64,000 bases of DNA from Chlamydiales bacterium. Its GTDB lineage: Bacteria; Chlamydiota; Chlamydiia; Chlamydiales; Simkaniaceae. A model generated the notes under the pieces. That model worked only from the letters and a program-made list of their open reading frames with translations, was not told where the DNA came from and made no database searches. The stretch is taken from contig JACKPR010000003.1 in NCBI GenBank assembly GCA_024233395.1, positions 418,746-482,745 of the forward strand. The letters run 5' to 3'. Shown one piece after another: positions 1-7,752 of this stretch (positions are counted from its first letter, which is position 1; each line of letters opens with the position of its first letter). A program made the position numbers and the translations under genes.

Positions 1-588
1 TATGGCTTGTTCTAAGGCTTTAATCATCTCTTTTTCAGCATGTTTATCGGGGCAAAAGAGGGTGCTTTTTTCAAGAGCCTTTAAATCTACCGACTTGATT
101 GTAATGGGACCAATGGAATGAATGTAAGCGGCGGTGGTGATATTAAAGTGGGCAAGGAGCTTCTTTGCTACGGCGCCGGCAGCTACACGACAAGCTGTTT
201 CACGAGCAGAGGAACGCCCTCCACCGCGGTAATCAAAGATACCATATTTTTCGAGATAGGTGAAATTGGCATGGCCTGGACGCATGAGATCTTTGATCGG
301 TTCATATTTTGACGAATCAGCATCTTGATTGAAGATGATAATAGAGATCGGAGCCCCTGTTGTTTTTCCATCAAAAACTCCAGAGAAGATTTCAGCACGG
401 TCTTTTTCTTTTCGGGGAGTCGTGTAGGGGCTTTTTCCTCCTACGCGTCGAAAAAGCTCTTGATTGATTTCTTCTTCAGTGATTGATAGACCTGCAGGAC
501 ATCCATCAATAACAACACCGATTCCTTTTCCATGGGATTCTCCCCAAGTGGTGATCCGAAAAAGGGTTCCAAAGCTATTGCTCGCCAT
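1..588 (-). CDS. aroC: Chorismate synthase, N-terminal part (runs off the window)
   Basis: Catalyses the last shikimate step, EPSP to chorismate, using reduced FMN. Translating the minus strand from the ATG at 586-588 gives 196 open codons that leave the window at position 1, so the C-terminus is missing. The start MASNSFGTLFRITTWGESHG carries the family's TxGESHG signature, followed by the VIDGCPAG motif, the RPGHAN motif and the DYRGGGRSSARET motif, all standard for AroC. It overlaps the end of the shikimate kinase gene by 14 nt and is the last visible gene of the aroB-aroA-aroK-aroC run, so translation is probably coupled. No anomaly is seen in the visible part. Confidence 0.95.
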   Translation of the reverse strand, partial: MASNSFGTLFRITTWGESHGKGIGVVIDGCPAGLSITEEEINQELFRRVGGKSPYTTPRKEKDRAEIFSGVFDGKTTGAPISIIIFNQDADSSKYEPIKDLMRPGHANFTYLEKYGIFDYRGGGRSSARETACRVAAGAVAKKLLAHFNITTAAYIHSIGPITIKSVDLKALEKSTLFCPDKHAEKEMIKALEQAI

Positions 589-1108
589 CTTTTACACTCT
601 TGCAGATTTTATCGATAATTTCTTTGTCTTTCATCGTTGTCACATTGATCTCAATCGCATGGATTTTTTTGTATTGATCGTCCCTTTCATCATACATTTT
701 ATCGAAAGAAGCTTCAGGGCGATTGGGATCGAGAAATTCGGGGAGGGGATCTTGAGCTAAGACTCTCTTTTTTAATGGCTCTCTATCGAAAAAGAGATAA
801 ACAAGCTGACTATTTTTTTTGAGTGCCTCAACATTTTCATAGAGAAGCATTGCCCCACCACCGACTGCAATGATTGAGTTTTGAACGTCTTGAAGTGACT
901 GGATCACTTCATACTCAAGAGCGCGGAAGGTAACAGGCCCGACTTCTTTGTAGATTTGTCTGGTGGTCAATTTTTTTTGGCGGTTCAGTTGGTAGGTTTC
1001 TTCAATTAAACGATCGGTATCGATAAAGGCTCTTCCCAGTTTTTCTGCGAGCTTTTTACCAATCGTTGTTTTCCCTGAGCTTTTAAGTCCAAAAAGAACA
1101 ATATTCAC
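575..1108 (-). CDS. aroK: Shikimate kinase
   Basis: Phosphorylates shikimate with ATP in the cytoplasm. The 177-residue length is normal for AroK/AroL. The P-loop GLKSSGKT lies at residues 7-14, the shikimate-binding DTD at 30-32 and the GGGA motif near residue 100. The start overlaps the aroA stop by 4 nt (ATGA) and the end overlaps aroC by 14 nt, so it sits inside one co-transcribed shikimate operon. Between AroK and AroL the sequence alone does not decide; aroK is used as the generic symbol. Confidence 0.95.
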   Translation of the reverse strand: MNIVLFGLKSSGKTTIGKKLAEKLGRAFIDTDRLIEETYQLNRQKKLTTRQIYKEVGPVTFRALEYEVIQSLQDVQNSIIAVGGGAMLLYENVEALKKNSQLVYLFFDREPLKKRVLAQDPLPEFLDPNRPEASFDKMYDERDDQYKKIHAIEINVTTMKDKEIIDKICKSVKDGEQ

Positions 1109-2373
1109 TTTACTCTTGCTCCAAGCTTTATTAAGTGCTCTTTAAAATTCGGATAGGTCTTATGAACACATGCTGTTCCTTGTATCACAGATTCTCCTTC
1201 TGCACCAAGAGCTGCAACGGTTAGAGACATCACCATTCTATGGTCATGATAAGTCTCTAAAGTTGTACCCTTTAGTTTAGAGGTGCGAATGATGAGACCT
1301 TCTTCTTTTTCTTCTATATCAGCTCCCATCTTTTTAAGCTCGGTTGCGATGCAGTGGATCCGATCACATTCTTTTTTTCGAGCAATAGCAGCATTCGTTA
1401 GAACAGTTTCTCCTTCTGCAAAGCATCCAATCACGGCAAGAATCGTGATCGCATCGATCGTATCATTGATATCAAAAGTCTTTCCTTGAAGAGGTCCACT
1501 TTTTTTAACATGAAGGGTTCTCCCTTCTGTTTCGAACTTGGCTCCCATTTGTTTCAACAGGTCTAAGAGCTTTTTGTCACCTTGAATATCGTCCCTATCG
1601 ACATTTTCAATGGAGATTTCACTTTGCGTAATCAAAGCTGCGGCAACGGGAAAGGCCAAGGAACTAAAATCACCGGGAACGGTGTACTGAAAACCTGAAT
1701 AAGAAGCGCCCCCAGGAATTTTGTAATGGGTATAGTCATGGTTTTCATAGGGGAGTTTTAAAAAGTCAAACCAGGAGAGGGTGAGATCAATCCAAGGTTT
1801 TTCACCCGGATTGGTGACATGAATTTCAGAGCTCCCATTGGCAAAAGAGGTCGCAATCAAAAGAGCTGAAACTGGTTGGGAGTCTTCTCCATTAAGGGTG
1901 CATGTTCCACTAGATAGAGGGCCTTTGATAATGATCGGAGCATATCCGTCACCGACCATGCTTTCAGCTAGAACCCCCAGCTGTTTTAAAGCATCAAGTA
2001 GAGGTTTTACAGGACGCCTTGTCCGAATAGAATGATCTCCAGTAATCACGGTATATGCAGGAATTAAGGCAGCTAAAGCTCCAATAAACCGCAGAACAAT
2101 TCCAGAGTTTCCTGCATTGATCACATCATCCGAAGGTTGGAGCTTGGGGCCGACTCCTTCTATGATTAGTTGATCGTTATCTTTCTGAATTTTTGCCCCG
2201 AATTGCTGAATCGTTTTAAGCATGGCAGCGCTATCAGGAGAATCTAGGTATTTATTAATCGTAGATTTTCCTTTTGCTAGTAGGGCAAAAATCAAGGCTC
2301 GGTGTGTATGGGATTTGGAAGGGGGTACTTCAATCGTTCCTGAGAGGGAGCTAGCTCTAACGTTATAGTTCAT
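1105..2373 (-). CDS. aroA: 3-phosphoshikimate 1-carboxyvinyltransferase (EPSP synthase)
   Basis: Joins PEP to shikimate-3-phosphate. The N-terminal PPSKSHTHRALI motif, the GNSGIVLRF motif and the RKKECDRI motif near the C-terminus are AroA hallmarks. The open frame reaches back to 2397, but the ATG at 2373 starts the expected MNYNVRASSLSG sequence and overlaps the aroB stop as ATGA, so I prefer 2373, giving 422 residues. Like many class II-type sequences, the family Arg-rich motif reads with Cys in place of the usual Ser (KECDR). It lies between aroB and aroK with 4-nt overlaps on both sides. Confidence 0.94.
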   Translation of the reverse strand: MNYNVRASSLSGTIEVPPSKSHTHRALIFALLAKGKSTINKYLDSPDSAAMLKTIQQFGAKIQKDNDQLIIEGVGPKLQPSDDVINAGNSGIVLRFIGALAALIPAYTVITGDHSIRTRRPVKPLLDALKQLGVLAESMVGDGYAPIIIKGPLSSGTCTLNGEDSQPVSALLIATSFANGSSEIHVTNPGEKPWIDLTLSWFDFLKLPYENHDYTHYKIPGGASYSGFQYTVPGDFSSLAFPVAAALITQSEISIENVDRDDIQGDKKLLDLLKQMGAKFETEGRTLHVKKSGPLQGKTFDINDTIDAITILAVIGCFAEGETVLTNAAIARKKECDRIHCIATELKKMGADIEEKEEGLIIRTSKLKGTTLETYHDHRMVMSLTVAALGAEGESVIQGTACVHKTYPNFKEHLIKLGARVK

Positions 2374-3461
2374 CGTCGAAACTCCAGAGCCATCCACCCT
2401 AGGGCTTCATCCAAAATTCTATCATCAAGAGTCGAACAATAGCTTCCTTTAAAACGGTGGACTTTTCCGATTCCATCAAGGATCACAAAGCGGGGAATCG
2501 CCTCTTCTGCTTTTTTATCGCGTGTCATCGTTTCCTTCATCGAAATCGTCGTCACTTTTTCTGAGATTTTCAGAGAAAACCCCATTTTTCGAATCAGTCG
2601 ATAAATCGCATTGAAATCGGACGCGCTTAATGTTTCCATTTTATGAGCAATAAAAGCTTCAACAACCATTCCCATTGCAATCGCCTCTCCATGAGAGAGG
2701 GTATATCCTTCTAAAGCTTCGATAGCATGACCGATCGTATGCCCAAAATTAAGAATGCGCCGCTCTCCATTCTCCTTTAAATCTCGCTCTACTACTTTCT
2801 TCTTAATTTTGACGCTTTGAGTAATGAGTCGTTTTAAGAAGTCGGGATTTCTTTCTTTCCACCGATCAATCTTTTCCTCAAGCTCTTCGAAGAGGTGTTG
2901 ATCAGCTATCAAGCCAGCTTTTAGGATTTCAGCACTTCCACAAAGGATTTCAGAATCGGGGAGGGTTGAGAGCATCGAAAGATCCATAAAAATCGCGAGC
3001 GGAGAATAGATGGCTCCAATCACATTTTTAGCCTGTTTCACATTGACTCCGGTCTTCCCTCCAACACTCGCATCCACCATAGCAAGTAGAGAAGTGGGGA
3101 TAGAGATATAGGGAACTCCACGTAAATAGGTTGCAGCTACAAACCCTCCAATATCGGTCGTGACTCCTCCTCCCATGACAATCAAAAGGGTATCTCTCCC
3201 TAGTTTTTTGGCCAAAAGCTGATCTTCGATTTCTTCTTTTGTTTTCCGCGTTTTAGATTTTTCTCCTCCTTGAAAGGTTACAAGATGGCACTCAAGCTCT
3301 TGTTTTTTCATAAAGGTTAAAAAGGGCTTTCCATAAAGAGAAGCGACTTTTTCATCAGCAATCAAGGCAAATCTTCCCGAGTGTTTTTTGAGAAGTTTGA
3401 TAAATACCTCGTTACTCAAGAGATCATTCTCATAGTAAATCGGGGGATTAACTGTTTTCAT
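2370..3461 (-). CDS. aroB: 3-dehydroquinate synthase
   Basis: Converts DAHP to 3-dehydroquinate using NAD and a divalent metal. Visible motifs are GGEKSK, the NAD-binding GGGVTTDIGGF segment, the metal-site GHTIGHAIE and the SHGEAIAMG segment. The frame opens with a TTG at 3473, but the ATG at 3461 is preceded by GGAG at six bases, so 3461 is the likelier start, giving 363 residues. It begins a tight run aroB-aroA-aroK-aroC with ATGA overlaps and follows the prephenate-dehydratase-like gene after a short gap. Confidence 0.94.
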   Translation of the reverse strand: MKTVNPPIYYENDLLSNEVFIKLLKKHSGRFALIADEKVASLYGKPFLTFMKKQELECHLVTFQGGEKSKTRKTKEEIEDQLLAKKLGRDTLLIVMGGGVTTDIGGFVAATYLRGVPYISIPTSLLAMVDASVGGKTGVNVKQAKNVIGAIYSPLAIFMDLSMLSTLPDSEILCGSAEILKAGLIADQHLFEELEEKIDRWKERNPDFLKRLITQSVKIKKKVVERDLKENGERRILNFGHTIGHAIEALEGYTLSHGEAIAMGMVVEAFIAHKMETLSASDFNAIYRLIRKMGFSLKISEKVTTISMKETMTRDKKAEEAIPRFVILDGIGKVHRFKGSYCSTLDDRILDEALGWMALEFRR

Positions 3462-3487
3462 AAAAATCTCCAAGCCACTTTGAGACT

Positions 3488-4282
3488 TTATTTTTCAAAA
3501 TTGGTATAAGACCCAAGATGTTTGATCAAATACTTTTCGCTAAGAGCCTCAAATAGGGATCGAACCAACCGTTCCTCAATATGACCTTCAACTTCCATAA
3601 AATATAGAGGAGTGTGCCCTTCTTGTAAAACGAGATTTTTAAGTTTAATCAGAGGAATTTTCCTGCTATGCGCTTGATCTGCTATTTCTTTCGTAGTTGT
3701 TATGGAAGGATCACTAAAGATCAGAAAAGCTGTTCCATTTTTTTCTTTCTTTTTTGGAGGAGCTTTTCCAATAGCAAAGAAGGTCGCAAAGTTTTCAGGA
3801 TCATCTTCAATATTTTCACTAAAAATAGGAAGTTTATAACGATTTGCTGCAAAGGGGGAGATAATCGCTCCTGTCTTCTGAGGGTGGGCTTGATATTGAA
3901 TGGCTGCATGAACCATAGTAGGAGTGGTGATTTTCTTTGCTCCACCACAAAGTTCATGAATTTTTGCTCGACATCCTTCAAACCCCAAAGCACTCCCTAA
4001 AAGGCGATCGATTTGCTTATCCTTTGCAACTAAATGATACCGGAGTCTTAGAATCGCTTTTCGAGTAATCGAAAAGTCATACTTCATCAAATGAGCGATA
4101 GAATCTTCAATAAACTGGTCTCCGATTTCTATGGGGATCACACCCTCTGACATCTCTTTATCGGCGAGACGAAAGAAGAGTTCATCAATGGTCCCTGCAA
4201 ATACCAGCTTTTTATGAGGGTGCATTTTTAGTGTTGCTTCATGAGAAAAGGAGCCTTCTGGGCCAAGAGTAAGAATTGCCAT
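3488..4282 (-). CDS. Prephenate dehydratase-like protein lacking catalytic residues
   Basis: The 264-residue protein aligns along its whole length with the prephenate dehydratase domain of PheA: it opens with LGPEGSFSHEA, has the PIE turn, the AANRYKL segment and the NIEDDPENF segment, then an ACT-like C-terminal third. The residues that make the family an enzyme are changed: the PIEN(S/T) motif reads PIEIGD, so the Asn is gone, and the TRF motif reads ATF, so the catalytic Thr and the Arg are gone. The ESRP effector motif of the ACT domain is also not recognisable. No chorismate mutase domain is present. It sits immediately upstream of aroB in the shikimate operon, so it could be a regulator or a binding protein for a pathway intermediate. 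Homology is confident; loss of activity is inferred. Confidence 0.8.
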   Translation of the reverse strand: MAILTLGPEGSFSHEATLKMHPHKKLVFAGTIDELFFRLADKEMSEGVIPIEIGDQFIEDSIAHLMKYDFSITRKAILRLRYHLVAKDKQIDRLLGSALGFEGCRAKIHELCGGAKKITTPTMVHAAIQYQAHPQKTGAIISPFAANRYKLPIFSENIEDDPENFATFFAIGKAPPKKKEKNGTAFLIFSDPSITTTKEIADQAHSRKIPLIKLKNLVLQEGHTPLYFMEVEGHIEERLVRSLFEALSEKYLIKHLGSYTNFEK

Positions 4283-4330
4283 ATCTTTCTACTTATACAA
4301 GAGAAGGGATAGATTTGCAAGAATTCCTCT

Positions 4331-5794
4331 ATGAGTTATAACGGGGGAATGTTAGTGATCAGTATTCAAGGAAATTTTGAAGAAGCCAAGGAAGCGATTC
4401 GGGCAGCCTCAAAGGTGGGCGATGCTCTAGAATTTCGCTTGGATCTCATGGAGAAAATCGATCTTTCTCATGTTTCCAAGCTCAAAACTTACTCGAAGCT
4501 TCCCATTATTTTTACCCTTCGAAAAAAATCCCATGGAGGAAGTTTTAAGGGAAATGAAACCGAAAGAGAGGGAAAACTTCTCGAATTATTAACCTTAAAG
4601 CCTGACTATGTCGATCTCGAATATGACTCCAATTTTTTTGACAAAATTGATCCTGAAATCCAAGTAATTGCTTCCTACCATAATTTTGAAAAAACTCCTG
4701 AAAATTTAGAAGAGATTCTAAAAAAAATGCAGGAGATTCCTGCTGCTATTTATAAGATAGCAACAATGGCTCACTCCTCATTGGATGCTCTCAAAATGCT
4801 CCTCTTTGTTAAGAAGCAAAAAAATGTCGCTGGGATGTGTATGGGAACTTTAGGAATGATCACACGCATTTTATCTCCAATAGTCGATAGCCCACTAACC
4901 TATGCATTTCTAGAAAAACCAACTGCTCCTGGGCAAGTCTCTGTGTCTGAGCTCATTGATATCTATCACTATCCCTTGCTGAATCGATCAACAGAAATTT
5001 ATGGTTTAATCGGAGATCCTGTTGATAAAAGCATCGGGCATCTCTGTCACAACCCCATCTTCAAAAAAGCGAAGAAAAATGGTGTTTATGTAAAAATCCT
5101 TTTAAAACCTCTAGAAGTTCCTGAATTTTTCAATCTAATAAAAGAGCTCCCTTTTGTGGGATTTAGTGTTACAATGCCTCTTAAGGAGGTTGTGGCCCCT
5201 TATCTAGCAGCGGTTGATCCTCAAGCCAAGAAAATTGGGGCAATCAATACTTTAGTGAAAAAGGAAGGGGAGTGGTTTGGAACAAATACCGATGCAAAAG
5301 GAGCTCTTGATGCATTGGAAAAAAAAGAAAAGGTTATCCACAAAATCCTTTTAATTATTGGGGCTGGTGGAGCTGCAAAGGCCATTAGTACTGAGGCATC
5401 AAATCGAGGAGCTCGAGTCATCATTACAAACCGCACTCTTAAAAAAGCTGAAATCCTTGCTTCTCAAGTTCATGGGGGAGCAATTCCTATCACTGATGTC
5501 GATCAATGCCCTTATGATATCATCATCAATACCACTGCTGTAGGAATGTCTCCTAAAATAGGGGTCACACCTATTCCTCCAGAATTCATTAAGGAAAACT
5601 CTTTAGGCTTTGATGTGATTATGCATCCGAAAGAGACAAAGTTCCTGAACATCATCCAAAATAAGGGAGGAAAGGTTGTCTATGGATATGAGATGTATGC
5701 TCAACAAGCGTTGGGACAATTAAAAGCTTGGTCTATTCTCGGATTAAACGATGAAGAGATTCTTTCATTCATTGAAAGTTTTGCTTTTATCTGA
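4331..5794 (+). CDS. aroDE: Bifunctional 3-dehydroquinate dehydratase / shikimate dehydrogenase
   Basis: Fusion of a type I dehydroquinase (about residues 7-215) with shikimate dehydrogenase (about 220-487), an arrangement known from Chlamydia and plants. In the AroD half the LEFRLD strand, the SYHNFEKTP His motif and the YKIATMA Schiff-base Lys motif are intact. In the AroE half the SIGHLCHN substrate motif, VTMPLK with the catalytic Lys, GAINT, GTNTDAKG and the GAGGAAKA nucleotide-binding loop are present. The ATG at 4331 has no clear ribosome site; a GTG at 4355, with GGGGGA seven bases upstream, would start right at the first AroD strand. Divergent from the other aro genes. Its last 94 nt are antisense to the end of the kinase gene. 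Confidence 0.95.
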   Translation: MSYNGGMLVISIQGNFEEAKEAIRAASKVGDALEFRLDLMEKIDLSHVSKLKTYSKLPIIFTLRKKSHGGSFKGNETEREGKLLELLTLKPDYVDLEYDSNFFDKIDPEIQVIASYHNFEKTPENLEEILKKMQEIPAAIYKIATMAHSSLDALKMLLFVKKQKNVAGMCMGTLGMITRILSPIVDSPLTYAFLEKPTAPGQVSVSELIDIYHYPLLNRSTEIYGLIGDPVDKSIGHLCHNPIFKKAKKNGVYVKILLKPLEVPEFFNLIKELPFVGFSVTMPLKEVVAPYLAAVDPQAKKIGAINTLVKKEGEWFGTNTDAKGALDALEKKEKVIHKILLIIGAGGAAKAISTEASNRGARVIITNRTLKKAEILASQVHGGAIPITDVDQCPYDIIINTTAVGMSPKIGVTPIPPEFIKENSLGFDVIMHPKETKFLNIIQNKGGKVVYGYEMYAQQALGQLKAWSILGLNDEEILSFIESFAFI

Positions 5795-6831
5795 TTTTTA
5801 ATTTCTTCCCAAACAGGCTTAGGAATTTCAGGTCCAATACGCTTAACAACATGGGATGAAACAAAAGCAGCAATCCACGCACAATCTTTTAATGGATACC
5901 CCTGCAAATATCCGTGAAGAAAGCCACTCGCATAGAGATCTCCAGCACCAGTGGTATCAATGGCTTTTACTGAAAGGGCTTCCATATAGACCTTTGTATC
6001 TCCTCTCCGAATCCATGAGCCTCTTTCACTCATTGTGACTACAGCAATATCACATAGTTTTGCGAGCATATCACAAGATTCACTTGCTGAAAGACCTGTT
6101 AAAGCTTTTGCTTCGCGCTCATTGCAGAAAACAATATCGATATAATTTTTGAGAATCTCTCGAATAAACTGTTCATTTCTTCTAACAATTTCAACATTCG
6201 CAAGATCAATAGAAATGGTGACATTAGCTTTTTTAGCTAACTTAAGCATGCGAAGCACAAGGTCCTGATCTACAAGCTGGTATCCTTCAAGATGGAAATG
6301 ACGGATTTTATGAGTGAAGAGTTCTTTATCAAAGGTTAGATCAGTAAGGCTATGGGATGCACCTAAGTATGTTCTAAAAGTTCTCTCTCCATCAGGTGTA
6401 ATTAAACAAATTGCCTCTCCTGTTGGTAGGGTTCCTTTTTTAAAAAGAGAAATCACTCCGTAATCTTGAAGCTTTTTTGTATAATATTCACCTTTGTCAT
6501 CATCGCCCACTTTACCGATCAGAGCACATTTTTCCCCGAGTTGAGCAAGCCCTTTGCTGACATTCGCCCCACTTCCTCCTGGAACCATTTTCGAGACAGT
6601 CTCACTTTTACTTAAAATCGAAGTTAATGTCGCTCGATCAATGGGAGCCCATCCTCCTTTTTCATTCGTTATCAATTTGAGCTGCTCTTCAGTGATATCG
6701 AAGTAATGATCCATAATAGCAGCGCTTAGGGTAAGAACCTCATAGTCATCAGAAATTTCTTGTCGAATAGAAGTTGTATACGCTCCGAAGTGAATGAGTA
6801 AGAAAAATGTAAGTAATAAGTTTCTTAGCAT
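5701..6831 (-). CDS. PfkB-family carbohydrate/nucleoside kinase with signal-like N-terminus
   Basis: Ribokinase/adenosine-kinase fold: GGSGANVSKGLAQLG near the N-terminal third and the DTTGAGDLYASG anion-hole and catalytic-base motif near the C-terminus. The pattern resembles the adenosine-kinase-like branch, but the substrate is not determinable here. The kinase proper begins at YEVLTLSAA. Ahead of it lie about 30 residues with a hydrophobic run (NLLLTFFLLIHFGAY), and no start codon fits between that run and the domain. The ATG at 6831 follows AAGGA at a good distance; an upstream ATG at 6858 has no such site. A secreted or membrane-tethered sugar kinase would be unusual. Its 3' end overlaps aroDE on the other strand by 94 nt. 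Confidence 0.85.
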   Translation of the reverse strand: MLRNLLLTFFLLIHFGAYTTSIRQEISDDYEVLTLSAAIMDHYFDITEEQLKLITNEKGGWAPIDRATLTSILSKSETVSKMVPGGSGANVSKGLAQLGEKCALIGKVGDDDKGEYYTKKLQDYGVISLFKKGTLPTGEAICLITPDGERTFRTYLGASHSLTDLTFDKELFTHKIRHFHLEGYQLVDQDLVLRMLKLAKKANVTISIDLANVEIVRRNEQFIREILKNYIDIVFCNEREAKALTGLSASESCDMLAKLCDIAVVTMSERGSWIRRGDTKVYMEALSVKAIDTTGAGDLYASGFLHGYLQGYPLKDCAWIAAFVSSHVVKRIGPEIPKPVWEEIKNQIKAKLSMNERISSSFNPRIDQAFNCPNAC

Positions 6832-6901
6832 CTTATAAATCCTTATTTTAAGTCTCATGGAGAATAGGATACTAAGTTTTTTTATGCATTATTTTTTTAA
6901 G

Positions 6902-6927
6902 AAAAAAAAAGAGCCCCATAGGGGCTC
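6902..6927 (-). terminator. Rho-independent terminator
   Basis: GAGCCCC-ATA-GGGGCTC makes a 7-bp GC-rich stem at 6911-6927. Read on the minus strand it is followed by nine T residues (the A run at 6902-6910). It lies downstream of the TPR-like gene that ends at 7046, and just upstream of the kinase gene, so it should end minus-strand transcription before the kinase. Confidence 0.75.
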
Positions 6928-7045
6928 TTCTATTTTGGATTCCTGTTACAGGAAGATAAACTGTTAGCTTTGTAATTAAACCGTAATAATTATAAGTAAC
7001 ATTATTCCGATTCGTTATTAATTATACACGAAATAATTAAGAATG

Positions 7046-7678
7046 TCAATGACGAAAGAGTTTTAAAATAAACTTTTTGTAAAAAGGTATATAATAAAGT
7101 TTTTTTTCTAGGATTTTAGTTCCAGGATGGTTGGGATCAACCCGTTCCGCTAAATAGTGATAACCCTCTGCAGCTTCTTTGTTTCCCATAGAAAGATGAT
7201 AAAATCCCATAAGAACCATGAACCCACGAAACTCAGAGATGTGAAACATTTTTTTATCAGGATAAAGTTCGCGCAAATTAAATTTTTTATTAAATATATC
7301 AGGAATTATTTGAGGCTTTTTTTGCCTTAGACATAGGTCTGCAAAGTTAATTTTTGCAAAGAGATAATCAGGGTTCTTAGCATAATTTTCTTCAATTAAA
7401 CGATCCGCTTTTCGAACCTTTCGACAAGAGAGATAAAGGTAGGTTAGAAGATTAAGGACCTCAGGATGATCGGGATGTTTTTCTTTAAAGATTTCAACCT
7501 CTTTTTTGACTTTTCGAGGGTTCTCACTTGCCTTGGCATAAAGATCTAAAAAGGTTGCAAGATCCTCTTCAGAAAAGCTTTTTTTTAAATGAGAAAGATC
7601 TTGTTTCCAAGTAATCGTATGGGAAGGGAGGGTAAAATAAGGTGTTTTTTGCTCGGGAATAAAAAGGGTATTTTTCAT
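7046..7678 (-). CDS. TPR-like protein of unknown function
   Basis: 210 residues, no signal peptide and no membrane segment. The central region (about 60-190) alternates short helices with the small/large residue spacing of tetratricopeptide repeats, for example the HPDHPEVLNLLTYLYLS, KNPDYLFAKINFADLC and AAEGYHYLAERVDPNHPGT stretches, the last being a typical TPR helix pair ending. The ends are basic (KKFILKLFRH). Divergent from the transporter gene at 7753, with a shared 74-nt intergenic region, and followed by a clear terminator. Function unknown; a scaffold or chaperone role is the usual reading of TPRs. Confidence 0.75.
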   Translation of the reverse strand: MKNTLFIPEQKTPYFTLPSHTITWKQDLSHLKKSFSEEDLATFLDLYAKASENPRKVKKEVEIFKEKHPDHPEVLNLLTYLYLSCRKVRKADRLIEENYAKNPDYLFAKINFADLCLRQKKPQIIPDIFNKKFNLRELYPDKKMFHISEFRGFMVLMGFYHLSMGNKEAAEGYHYLAERVDPNHPGTKILEKKLYYIPFYKKFILKLFRH

Positions 7679-7752
7679 ATTGCGTAAAATATCTTCCTAT
7701 CTCTAAACTCTTACATTTTAGGTTTTGAAATAATACAAAAGTAGAACACCAT

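Noticed and set aside
183..398. Minus-strand frame in the first 400 bases
   Set aside because: Out of frame with chorismate synthase, whose own frame is open through the region to the window edge.
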